Shown: in pieces, positions 20,656 to 26,920 of the stretch
Position numbering within the stretch: position 1 is the stretch's first letter
How the letters are laid out: the number at the start of each line of letters is the position of its first letter
DNA from: an uncultured Lachnospiraceae bacterium
Lineage (GTDB): Bacteria; Bacillota; Clostridia; Lachnospirales; Lachnospiraceae
Direction: 5' to 3'
DNA length: 26,920 nt
Assembly (NCBI GenBank): GCA_910578715.1
Contig: CAJTRL010000053.1
Span: 1 to 26,920 of the forward strand
The notes under the pieces: model-generated
The model's database searches: none
The model's input: only the letters and a program-made list of their open reading frames with translations
What the model was told of the DNA's origin: nothing
Program-made: the position numbers and the translations under genes

Positions 20656-20770
20656 TTCCTCTTCTTCTCCGGATTCCGGCCCTGTTCCTCTTCTTCGGAC
20701 TCCCGCCCTGTTCCTGTTCCTCTTCTTCGGACTCCGGCCCTTATTCCTGTTCCTCTTCTTCCCCGGACTC
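20656..20770 (-). repeat. Four degenerate ~26-33 bp repeats across the DUF1385 gene's stop codon
   Basis: Copies starting at 20656, 20685, 20717 and 20750 share TTCCTCTTCTTC, and the first three continue through a GGACTCCGGCCC-like block. The rightmost copy is the coding end of the DUF1385 gene (acidic GEEEEQE tail, stop at 20741-20743); the others lie downstream and reach the prmC leader. In the same frame after the stop the first copy reads GPESEEEEQE again. Confidence 0.8.
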
Positions 20771-21775
20771 TGAATCCTCTTCTTCCGGCTCATCGTCTCT
20801 CAGCCAGGAATCGTCCACCTCATAGCCAAACGTATCATACAAATATTTTTTCCAGTCAAAAACCGCTTCTACCGCGGCGATTGCGACCTCCACCATGCTT
20901 TCGTCCGGCTCTTTCGTCGTCAGCCGCTGCAGCATCAGGCCGGGCGCCGAAATAATTCTTACGAAAATATTATCGCTTCTTCCCGCCAGTCTGATAATCT
21001 CGTACGAAATGCCCGCAATAACCGGTATCAGGGCAATGCGCAGCAGTACCTTCTGAACGGGATTTTCTACTCTGATAAAGAAAAACAAAATGACGCTGAC
21101 AAACATGACAAACAGCATGAAACTGGTTCCGCAGCGCTTGTGCTGTTTGGAACTGCGCATAACATTGCGCACGGTCAGGGGCCTTCCTTTTTCGATACAG
21201 TCGATACATTTATGCTCTGCGCCATGATACATATAGACTCTGCGGATATCCTTCATCAGGGAAATCGCCAGCACATATAATATAAAAATAACGATGCGCA
21301 AAGCGCCCTCAATAATCGCCATCAAAGAAGCGTTCCTGATGTAATCCTGAAACTGCGCGGTCAGAAAATACGGCAGTACCATAAAAATCGCGACTGCAAG
21401 CACAAGAGAAAAAACCGTTGCAATCGCCGAAAAAAATTTCTCGGCCTTATCTTTGAATATCTTATTAAGCGCTTTGTCCGCCAGCGTTTCCTGTGCTTCT
21501 CCGTCCTCATAAAATGTCGCGGAAAAATTCAGGGACTTCATGCCAAGAATCAGAGAATCTACAAAATTGAAAATACCTCTGATAAACGGAATTTTCAAAA
21601 GTCTGCTTCCATGTATGACACTATGATAAGTGTCCACGTCCACTTCGATTTCTCCGTCCGGCTTACGGACTGCAACTGCATACTGCTCTCCGTTTTTCAT
21701 CATAATGCCTTCCAGAACGGCCTGACCGCCGATTCCGGAATAGCGGTTGTATTTTTTTCTCACGCCAACTCCCAT
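20741..21775 (-). CDS. DUF1385 membrane protein (YqhQ family)
   Basis: A 344-aa membrane protein with the family N-terminus SGIGGQAVLEGIMMKNG. Conserved core residues are in MYHGAEHKCIDCIEKGRPL and SSKQHKRCGTSFMLFV, a His/Glu/Cys-rich set proposed in the family to bind metal. About four or five membrane helices lie between 100 and 270. The C-terminus is a very acidic tail (DEPEEEDSESGEEEEQE) that sits in a degenerate tandem array. The start is uncertain: ATG at 21775, a GTG at 21763 with GGGAG five bases upstream, and an ATG at 21805 inside a 17-bp repeat. Members are found next to prmC and rpmE in many clostridia. The molecular function is unknown. Confidence 0.9.
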   Translation of the reverse strand: MGVGVRKKYNRYSGIGGQAVLEGIMMKNGEQYAVAVRKPDGEIEVDVDTYHSVIHGSRLLKIPFIRGIFNFVDSLILGMKSLNFSATFYEDGEAQETLADKALNKIFKDKAEKFFSAIATVFSLVLAVAIFMVLPYFLTAQFQDYIRNASLMAIIEGALRIVIFILYVLAISLMKDIRRVYMYHGAEHKCIDCIEKGRPLTVRNVMRSSKQHKRCGTSFMLFVMFVSVILFFFIRVENPVQKVLLRIALIPVIAGISYEIIRLAGRSDNIFVRIISAPGLMLQRLTTKEPDESMVEVAIAAVEAVFDWKKYLYDTFGYEVDDSWLRDDEPEEEDSESGEEEEQE

Positions 21776-21789
21776 GCCTTTTCTACCTA

Positions 21790-21840
21790 TTTTAGTATTC
21801 TGCATATTTTAATATTCTGCATATTTTCGTATTCTACATA
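21790..21840. repeat. Three tandem copies of a 17-bp AT-rich unit before the DUF1385 gene
   Basis: Copies at 21790-21806, 21807-21823 and 21824-21840 follow TTTTNNTATTCTGCATA. On the minus strand each carries ATGCAGAATA, so tandem copying created the extra upstream ATG codon at 21805. Confidence 0.85.
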
Positions 21841-21846
21841 TTAAAG

Positions 21847-21872
21847 AAGGTTGAGATATTCACCCCAACCTT
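21847..21872 (-). terminator. Intrinsic terminator of rpmE
   Basis: AAGGTTG (21847-21853) pairs with CAACCTT (21866-21872); on the minus strand the stem is followed by CTTTAA. It lies 10 bases after the L31 stop and probably attenuates transcription into the DUF1385 gene. Confidence 0.65.
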
Positions 21873-21882
21873 TTTAAGCAAA

Positions 21883-22089
21883 CTATTTGGTTTCCACACC
21901 GTATTTTCTATTGAACTTATCAATACGTCCGCGAGCCTGTGCCGCTTTCTGCTGACCTGTGTAGAATGAATGACATTTGGAACAAACTTCTACATGAATT
22001 TCGGGTTTGGTAGAACCCGTTACGAATGTGTTTCCGCAGTTGCATGTTACAGTTGCCTGATGATACGCAGGATGAATTCCTTCTTTCAT
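21883..22089 (-). CDS. rpmE: 50S ribosomal protein L31 (zinc-binding type)
   Basis: A 68-aa ribosomal protein reading MKEGIHPAYHQATVTCNCGN, then EVCSKCHSFYTGQQK and ARGRIDKFNRKYG. CNC and CSKC give the four-cysteine zinc site of the C+ (zinc) form of L31, so a zinc-starvation C- paralogue may exist elsewhere. It is part of the large ribosomal subunit at the intersubunit bridge. An in-frame ATG four codons upstream (22101) has AGG six bases before it and cannot be excluded. It has its own promoter (22184-22156) and terminator. Confidence 0.97.
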   Translation of the reverse strand: MKEGIHPAYHQATVTCNCGNTFVTGSTKPEIHVEVCSKCHSFYTGQQKAAQARGRIDKFNRKYGVETK

Positions 22090-22131
22090 TTCAATACCCA
22101 TTCCTTTCCTGAATTCTGTTCCCATCCACCA

Positions 22132-22184
22132 CTGTTATTTCCCAACAGCCTTTACATTGTAGCATAGCTGTAAGGCGTATGCAA
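22132..22184 (-). promoter_or_regulatory. rpmE promoter and leader hairpin
   Basis: Minus-strand TTGCAT (22184-22179), 17-bp spacer, TACAAT (22161-22156). Transcription would start near 22149 and give a leader of about 60 bases. A small hairpin CTGTT/AACAG (22132-22136/22144-22148) with a GGGAAAT loop opens the leader. L31 autoregulatory leaders are known in Firmicutes; whether this one matches is untested. Confidence 0.55.
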
Positions 22185-22194
22185 GTACTTTTTC

Positions 22195-23688
22195 TTAAAT
22201 GAATTTCATCTTTTTCACCATATTGACAAATTCAAAGTTATTCCGCGTTCTTGCAAACATGTCCAGTACTTTATCGACCGCTTCTTCCGGTTTTAATCCG
22301 TTTAATGCCTTCCTGATAATATTGATGGCTTCCAGCTCTTCCGGCGTCAGCAGAAGGTCTTCTCTTCTCGTTCCCGATTTCGGAATATCGATTGCCGGGA
22401 AAACACGTCTTTCGGAAAGTTTGCGGTCCAGCACCATTTCCATATTGCCGGTTCCTTTAAATTCTTCGTATACGACATCATCCATCTTGCTTCCGGTCTC
22501 TACGAGTGCAGTCGCCAGAATGGTCAGGCTTCCGCCTTCTCGCATATTTCTGGCCGCACCGAAAAAGCGTTTCGGCATGTGGAGCGCTGCCGGGTCAAGA
22601 CCGCCGGACAGAGTACGTCCACTGGGCGGAACTGTCAGGTTATAGGCCCTTGTCAGTCTGGTAATGCTGTCCAGCAGAATCACCACGTCTTTCTTGTGTT
22701 CCACGAGACGCTTTCCACGCTCGATAACCATCTCGGAAACCCGTTTATGATGTTCCGGAAGTTCGTCAAATGTGGAATAAATAACTTCCACATTGGGGCC
22801 TTCAATCGCCTCTTTAATATCCGTTACCTCTTCCGGCCGCTCGTCAATCAGCAGAATAATCAGGTGCGCCTCCGGCGTATTCCGCGTGATGGACTTGGCC
22901 GCTTCTTTCAACAGCGTCGTTTTTCCGGCTTTCGGCGGAGACACAATCATGCCCCTCTGTCCCTTACCGACCGGGCTCATTAAATCCATAATCCGCATTG
23001 CCACGGAAGAACCCGGCATTTCCAGTTTCAGACGCTCATTTGGAAAAATCGGCGTCAAATCTTCAAAATTGACTCTGCGCATCGCCACATCGGGCGCATA
23101 GCCGTTGATGGATTTGACATAAAGCAGTGCGCTGAATTTCTCGCTCTGGGTTTTGATTCTTGTATTTCCTTCCAGAATATCTCCGGTTTTTAAGCCAAAT
23201 CTTCTAATCTGGCTTGGCGCCACATAGACGTCGTTTTCTCCCGGAAGATAATTTTCACACCGGATAAATCCAAAACCGTCACTCATCACTTCCAGTATGC
23301 CGTGCGCAACGATTCCACTGTCCAGTTCGGACGGAAATCTTTCCTCTTCACTGCCGGAAGAAGTCCCTTCTGTCCGTTCAGGCCTTTCGGCCCGCTCCGG
23401 GCGTTCTGCACGTTCGGACCTTTCCGCTCTTTCCGGCCGTTCTGCACGCTCCGGCTTTTCCGCTCTTTCTATCCGCTCCGTCCTGTCCGGACGCTCCGCC
23501 CGTTCCGGACGCTTCGGCACGATGGACTTCACGGCTACCTCTTTTCCTTCCGCCCTGTCCTTCTCGTCTTCCTGAAGCATCGCTTCCACCAGGTCGGCTT
23601 TTTTCATCGCAGAGGTTCCCTTGATGCCCCTTGCTTTGGCGATTTCCTTCAAATCGGCAAGCGCCAGTGATTCATACTTTTCTTTCAT
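22195..23688 (-). CDS. rho: Transcription termination factor Rho
   Basis: Hexameric RNA helicase that ends transcription; 497 aa. Domains: Rho N-terminal helical domain (1-45, YESLALADLKEIAKARGIKG), a disordered Arg/Glu insert (about 60-107, ERAERPERAE-type repeats), the RNA-binding cold-shock-like domain (about 120-195, GFGFIRCENYLPGENDVYV), and the ATPase with Walker A VSPPKAGKTTLLKE, Walker B VVILLDSITRLTRAYN, and the conserved C-terminal blocks. AGGAGG lies five bases before the ATG. The insert makes it longer than the 420-aa E. coli protein, as in many Gram-positives with repeat inserts. It is transcribed from its own leader of about 135 bases. Confidence 0.97.
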   Translation of the reverse strand: MKEKYESLALADLKEIAKARGIKGTSAMKKADLVEAMLQEDEKDRAEGKEVAVKSIVPKRPERAERPDRTERIERAEKPERAERPERAERSERAERPERAERPERTEGTSSGSEEERFPSELDSGIVAHGILEVMSDGFGFIRCENYLPGENDVYVAPSQIRRFGLKTGDILEGNTRIKTQSEKFSALLYVKSINGYAPDVAMRRVNFEDLTPIFPNERLKLEMPGSSVAMRIMDLMSPVGKGQRGMIVSPPKAGKTTLLKEAAKSITRNTPEAHLIILLIDERPEEVTDIKEAIEGPNVEVIYSTFDELPEHHKRVSEMVIERGKRLVEHKKDVVILLDSITRLTRAYNLTVPPSGRTLSGGLDPAALHMPKRFFGAARNMREGGSLTILATALVETGSKMDDVVYEEFKGTGNMEMVLDRKLSERRVFPAIDIPKSGTRREDLLLTPEELEAINIIRKALNGLKPEEAVDKVLDMFARTRNNFEFVNMVKKMKFI

Positions 23689-23722
23689 ATATTCCTCCTG
23701 TACTTTCGCAATTTATTTCGAC

Positions 23723-23736
23723 GCCGGAAATCCGGC
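23723..23736. other. Hairpin in the rho leader
   Basis: GCCGG/CCGGC arms (23723-23727/23732-23736) around AAAT, followed by five T on the plus strand; on the minus strand it sits 35 bases before the rho start. It may contribute to leader control of rho. The rest of the 23689-23830 leader shows no gene. Confidence 0.35.
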
Positions 23737-23831
23737 TTTTTATTCTCTGTCTGTTCGCTCTTTGGTTTCTATCGGGATTCTAATACTTGATATGTATACT
23801 GAAATGACATAATATCTCGTTATTAAAGAAC

Positions 23832-23860
23832 ATTATACAACAGTTTGTCTAAATAAGGAA
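23832..23860 (-). promoter_or_regulatory. Candidate rho promoter
   Basis: Minus-strand TATAAT (23837-23832) with a poor -35 (TTCCTT at 23860-23855, 17-bp spacer). The -35 side overlaps the hairpin at 23857-23884, so terminator and promoter elements are interleaved. Confidence 0.4.
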
Positions 23861-23884
23861 GAGATTTTTTGAAAAATCTCTTCC
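23857..23884 (-). terminator. Hairpin downstream of telA, candidate terminator
   Basis: Perfect 13-nt inverted repeat GGAAGAGATTTTT/AAAAATCTCTTCC (23857-23869/23872-23884) with a minimal loop. On the minus strand it is followed by TTATTTAG, a short weak T-tract. It directly abuts the 40-bp inverted-repeat element. Confidence 0.5.
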
Positions 23885-24098
23885 CGCCTGTAACAGCCCG
23901 GTCTCCGTCCGGTCAGAGCATCGTTCTCTGGCGGAGGCCCTGTAATAGGATGTAGACTACTTTCAGTAGTCTGGCACTTGGTGAAAAAGCGGCTTATGCT
24001 GCTTTTGAGCCTAGTACCGCTGCTTCCTTTAGTGGAGCGAAAGCGTGCCTCCAAAGAGACGATGCTCTGGCCGGACGGAGACCGGGCTGTTACAGGCG
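23885..24098. repeat. 214-bp element with 40-bp inverted ends between telA and rho
   Basis: Left arm 23885-23924 and right arm 24059-24098 are inverted copies matching at 39 of 40 positions (one T/C difference), and pairing can continue through CTCT and GGAGGC inside. The interior has perfect hairpins AGACTACT/AGTAGTCT (23954-23972) and AAAAGCGGC/GCTGCTTTT (23985-24006, one G-T pair). No credible gene lies inside. The more GC-rich composition differs from the surrounding intergenic DNA. It may be a miniature mobile or dispersed palindromic element, or a structured RNA. Confidence 0.8.
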
Positions 24099-24122
24099 CT
24101 TATCTTACGGGCCATTTTTATC

Positions 24123-25283
24123 TCACGCCTTCCGGCCGCTCATCTCCAGCAGTTTCTGTTTCAGCTCTTCTTCCATATGCTGCATTTCCACTTCCGCAGT
24201 CCGTCTACGCTCCCGGCCTTCGGCCTGAATCTTCATAACCTCATCGAGGGTGGAAATCAGAGATGCGTTTGTATTCTTTAACGTTTCCATATCCACGATG
24301 CCGCGCTCCGATTCTTTGGCGCTTTCCACAGCCGCTGTCTTTAATACGGCCGCGTTTTTGCGCAACAGCTCGTTCGTCATGTCCGTAACTTCCCGCTGTG
24401 CCTTCGCCGCCTGTTCCGCATGATTGACGCCAAGCGCCAGTACCATCTGACTTTTCCAGAGGGGAATCGTATTAACAACCGTTGACTGGATTTTTTCCAC
24501 CATCATCGTATCGCTGCTCTGTACGAGGCGAATCTGCGGCGCCGTCTGGATGGAAATCATTCTCGTCAGTTCCAGGTCGTGGATTTTCTTTTCAAAGCGG
24601 TCGCAGAGGCTTTCCAAATCTTTCGCTTTCTGTGCGTCTTCCGGCAGTCCGCTTAACTGTGCTTTCGCAACCAGCTCGGAAAGTTCCTCGTCCCTTGTCT
24701 TTTGCAGTTTCTTTTTCCCCGCAAGGATATACATAGACAATTCTTTAAAATAGGTGAGGTTTAAATCGTACATCTTATCCAGCACCGCGATATCTTTCAA
24801 AAGCTGAACCTGATGCTGTTCCAGTGCCTGGCAGATTTTGGTGATATTCGTCTCCGCTTTGGAATATTTGATTTTCATGGCATCCAGTTTGTTAGACGTC
24901 TTTTTAAAAATGCCGAAAATCCCCTTCGCTTCTTCTTCATCGAAATCTTTCAGCTCAGCAACGACGCCGGAAAGCATTTCTCCGATTTCTCCCAAATCCT
25001 TCGTCTTGACATTTTCCAGCGCATCTCCTGAAAAATCCGCCATTTTTTTCTGCGTGCCGACGCCGTACTGCAGAATGGCATTCGAGTTATGTAAATCAAT
25101 CTGTCTGCTGAACTCGTCCACCATTTTCCGCTCTTCATCGGTCAGCATCGACTCGTCCAGCTTCTCTTCCACTTCCTTTTTGGACTCCGTTTCCACCGGA
25201 ACCTGTTTTTCCTCAAGCACCTCGCCGAATACCAGCGTCGGTACTGACGCCTCCTTTATATTGCTCATTCCTGCATCGCTCAT
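24123..25283 (-). CDS. Toxic anion resistance protein, TelA/KlaA (YaaN) family
   Basis: A 386-aa mostly helical cytoplasmic protein. Family-like stretches are DEFSRQIDLHNSNAILQYGVGTQKKMADFS, split here as IDLHNSNAILQYGVG and TQKKMADFS, then VLDKMYDLNLTYFKELSMYI, and VNTIPLWKSQMVLALGVNH near 280, the most conserved TelA block. Long coiled-coil segments fill the C-terminal half. TelA proteins were named for tellurite resistance but broader envelope-stress roles are suspected. AAAGGAG lies 10 bases before the ATG and 7 before a preceding GTG (25286), so either start is possible. It follows an XpaC-type gene, the same order as xpaC-yaaN in Bacillus subtilis. Confidence 0.88.
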   Translation of the reverse strand: MSDAGMSNIKEASVPTLVFGEVLEEKQVPVETESKKEVEEKLDESMLTDEERKMVDEFSRQIDLHNSNAILQYGVGTQKKMADFSGDALENVKTKDLGEIGEMLSGVVAELKDFDEEEAKGIFGIFKKTSNKLDAMKIKYSKAETNITKICQALEQHQVQLLKDIAVLDKMYDLNLTYFKELSMYILAGKKKLQKTRDEELSELVAKAQLSGLPEDAQKAKDLESLCDRFEKKIHDLELTRMISIQTAPQIRLVQSSDTMMVEKIQSTVVNTIPLWKSQMVLALGVNHAEQAAKAQREVTDMTNELLRKNAAVLKTAAVESAKESERGIVDMETLKNTNASLISTLDEVMKIQAEGRERRRTAEVEMQHMEEELKQKLLEMSGRKA

Positions 25284-25322
25284 CACTGTGCTGCTCCTTT
25301 CTTCTCCGCCCTCTTAGTTTTC

Positions 25323-25354
25323 CTGTTTTCTTATTTTTCCTTCTGTTTTCTTAT
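25323..25354. repeat. Two 20-bp-spaced copies of CTGTTTTCTTAT between xpaC and telA
   Basis: Exact 12-bp copies at 25323-25334 and 25343-25354 in a pyrimidine-rich gap of 124 bases that holds no gene. Another small tandem duplication downstream of a gene end. Confidence 0.55.
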
Positions 25355-25407
25355 ATTTTTTCTTTTAAACAATTCATTTTTGACGCTCAAATCAATCGTT
25401 GAAAATT

Positions 25408-26799
25408 TTATTTTTCACTTTCTGTGCTCTCAAAATCCCCGTTCAGATATCCGTCCTGTTTCAGCATGGTATGCAGTACGGAAATGTCCGTCTGGATATC
25501 CCATGCCTTTTCCCGGAAAAGCTCATCCAGAAATTTTTCAAAAGCCATATTAATCGTATCGACGGATTCTTCAATCTCCTTTTTCGTTCTGGAAATGTTT
25601 TCAAGCTCCAGATTCTGCCTGTCCAAATCCCGGTACGCTTCCAGCAGTTTCTGTGTCGTCGGAAGATAGTAATTCAACATTTTATGCAAATCCGGCGCAA
25701 GCTCCGGCTCCTTCTGCACCCTGTCGAAAATCCGTGTTACGAGAAGTTCCAGTTTGTCCAGCTTTTCGGACATCTCTTCTCCGGGAATCTCATCGTTACA
25801 GCGCCGGATTACCCGGATATAATTCTGCCCTTCTTCCAGCATTTTCTCATATTCCGTCAGGTTTTTCCCGCCGTCCGCGGACTGTCCGTTTCCGGCTTCT
25901 TCCGCCGCGTTCCGGTTCTCCGCTTTGTTTCCTTTTTCCACCTTCTGCTGTTCCCGCCGCTGTTTTTTCTCCAGTTCTTCCTTCTGCCGCTGTATTTTCT
26001 GCTGCTCCTCATAGTTTGACTGTGTCAGTCGATACTGCTCGTACAGTTCGTCGCTGACAATCAGGCAGCTCTCCTGTTTATCCAGGTGCGCCTGGGGGAA
26101 CCAGCCCTTCTGAATCATTCTTTTGATATCCTTTAAAACGAACTTTCTGCTTCTTCCGGTTTTGCTGACCAGTTCTTCGATGGAGCAGTAAAGTCTCTGC
26201 TGCGCCGAAGCCACATAGCGTCTAAAACGGTTCACCCGCTCTGTCAGCGAAATCCCCCGGCATCCGAGGCCTGCCCCCGCTCCCGCCAGCAGAACAAAGA
26301 AAAGGAGCGTCGCCACATATCCGACTCCAAATCCTCCCATCAGGGCCATCAGCAGCGAAATAATCGTGAAGAATACGGAAATTCCGAAAAGGCTGAATCC
26401 AAGCGCAATCATGACCACGCCGAGCGCTTTTCCTCTCGGTTTTCCAAAAAAGCGTCTGTCCGGCCGCAGATTCGGTTTCATACGCCGGGGCGTTCTGCGC
26501 ACTTCGTTCCGGCCTGATGAATCAAAGCCTGTCCACATCCCGTCCGCCGCGCCGTTTAAGTTCCTTCCCACCTCGTCCACCGCATCGTTCAGACTTTTTC
26601 CCACTTCGCCGACCGCATCGTTAAAGCTCTTTCCCATACAGCCAACCGCGCTGTTCAGATTCTGGCCGACTCCGTCAATCGCCCGGCCGACCGTATCTCC
26701 GATGGTTTTGCTGAGTCTGGAAAAATCATTCGAATCGATTGCGTCCTGTACCTGTCGCCGGATATCCTCTCCGACCTGCTGCCATTCATTATTGTTCAT
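25408..26799 (-). CDS. XpaC-family protein (5-bromo-4-chloroindolyl phosphate hydrolysis family)
   Basis: A 463-aa membrane-associated protein. The N-terminus (about 1-90) is an amphipathic region with an 11-residue repeat (LNSAVGCMGKS, FNDAVGEVGKS, LNDAVDEVGRN). A basic stretch precedes two membrane helices (about 115-170, ALGVVMIALGFSLFGISVFF and YVATLLFFVLLAGAGAGLG). The cytoplasmic part has an HTH-like section (CSIEELVSKTGRSRKFVLKD), a Glu/Lys/Gln-rich coiled coil, and the XpaC core near the end (YEKMLEEGQNYIRVIRRCND, ILHKMLNYYLPTTQKLLEAYR-like). ATG at 26799 is chosen because family N-termini fit; its ribosome binding site is weak. It is likely co-transcribed with the TelA-like gene. Confidence 0.8.
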   Translation of the reverse strand: MNNNEWQQVGEDIRRQVQDAIDSNDFSRLSKTIGDTVGRAIDGVGQNLNSAVGCMGKSFNDAVGEVGKSLNDAVDEVGRNLNGAADGMWTGFDSSGRNEVRRTPRRMKPNLRPDRRFFGKPRGKALGVVMIALGFSLFGISVFFTIISLLMALMGGFGVGYVATLLFFVLLAGAGAGLGCRGISLTERVNRFRRYVASAQQRLYCSIEELVSKTGRSRKFVLKDIKRMIQKGWFPQAHLDKQESCLIVSDELYEQYRLTQSNYEEQQKIQRQKEELEKKQRREQQKVEKGNKAENRNAAEEAGNGQSADGGKNLTEYEKMLEEGQNYIRVIRRCNDEIPGEEMSEKLDKLELLVTRIFDRVQKEPELAPDLHKMLNYYLPTTQKLLEAYRDLDRQNLELENISRTKKEIEESVDTINMAFEKFLDELFREKAWDIQTDISVLHTMLKQDGYLNGDFESTESEK

Positions 26800-26866
26800 C
26801 TTACCCGTTCTTGCCCTTTTACGTTTCTTTTCATAAAAAATGGTCTCTTTCAATGGTTCTTTTATG

Positions 26867-26895
26867 ATTATACGGTAAAGAAGTAAAAAATGCAA
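26867..26895 (-). promoter_or_regulatory. Promoter of the xpaC-telA genes
   Basis: Minus-strand TTGCAT (26895-26890), 17-bp spacer, TATAAT (26872-26867). A transcript would start near 26860, about 60 bases before the start codon. A short palindrome CGCTTC-C-GAAGCG (26899-26911) lies just upstream of the -35. Confidence 0.6.
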
Positions 26896-26920
26896 TGCGC
26901 TTCCGAAGCGAAGGCCACAT

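Noticed and set aside
19702..20793. prmC start at 20793
   Set aside because: The extra 62 residues come from the tandem array after the DUF1385 stop, overlap that gene and are low-complexity.
23297..23670. Plus-strand Ser/Arg-rich frames opposite the rho repeat
   Set aside because: They are mirror readings of the ERAERP codon repeats in rho, with no independent coding evidence.
23954..23972. Second BlaI operator (AGACTACT/AGTAGTCT)
   Set aside because: The half-site matches the ends of the 12602 dyads, but the spacing (17 nt overall, versus 13 per dyad) differs and it is a hairpin inside a repeat element.
23833..24054. 73-aa minus-strand frame between telA and rho
   Set aside because: It lies inside the inverted-repeat element and the hairpin; no ribosome binding site and no domain. 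Such frames may be annotated repeatedly if the element is dispersed.

Overview
The window looks like a chromosomal segment from a Lachnospiraceae-type (Clostridia) Firmicute. This rests on the prfA-prmC-DUF1385-rpmE-rho gene order, strong AGGAGG ribosome binding sites, an AgrA/AgrC-like LytTR/GHKL pair, an XpaC/TelA pair, a TIGR04076-like protein and many small lipoproteins. Nearly every gene is on the minus strand. The plus-strand genes (the Rpn-type fragment at the left edge, the DUF4258/YgiT pair, one small ORF near 9.8 kb) look like accessory insertions. No rRNA, tRNA, CRISPR array or intact insertion sequence was seen.

Layout. 1-0.5 kb: tail of an Rpn-family nuclease. 0.5-8.4 kb: a two-gene FtsX-type ABC exporter (permease and ATPase), and further right a HAMP histidine kinase and OmpR-type regulator transcribed after a GNAT acetyltransferase and a TfoX-like gene. 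Between the ABC and two-component halves lie an AT-rich DUF4258/YgiT-type toxin-antitoxin candidate and a decayed acyltransferase. A heptamer direct repeat with 11-bp period precedes the ABC genes and is a candidate site for the response regulator. 8.4-9.25 kb: a divergent ornithine/aspartate carbamoyltransferase homologue. 9.3-10 kb: AT-rich debris (possible transposase tail, tiny ORFs, hairpins). 10-12.7 kb: a minus-strand cluster of lipoprotein, small secreted protein, BlaI/MecI-type repressor, XRE regulator and a 48-aa protein; it has no BlaR1-type sensor, but a double dyad resembling BlaI-family sites overlaps the lipoprotein promoter. 12.8-14 kb: PLP aminotransferase. 14.2-17.9 kb: a GHKL kinase/LytTR regulator pair flanked by two lipoproteins. 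18-23.7 kb: housekeeping block (TIGR04076 protein, RF1, its methylase PrmC, YqhQ-like DUF1385 protein, L31, Rho). 23.9-24.1 kb: a long inverted-repeat element. 24.1-26.9 kb: TelA-like and XpaC-like proteins.

The most unusual signal is architectural. Four genes (a histidine kinase, the GHKL kinase, prfA and the DUF1385 gene) have 3-4 short tandem repeats (unit about 26-60 bp) that start at or overlap their stop codons; in three of them the repeat copies the gene's own 3' end. Smaller tandem repeats lie at the 5' end of the DUF1385 gene and between xpaC and telA. Other strong signals are a 40-bp inverted-repeat element (39/40 match) between telA and rho, a three-way-junction-like palindrome between the ABC ATPase and permease genes, a double dyad at the lipoprotein promoter, and a perfect-consensus promoter covered by a dyad in front of the 48-aa ORF. 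All functional statements are from reading the sequence; no database search was possible.
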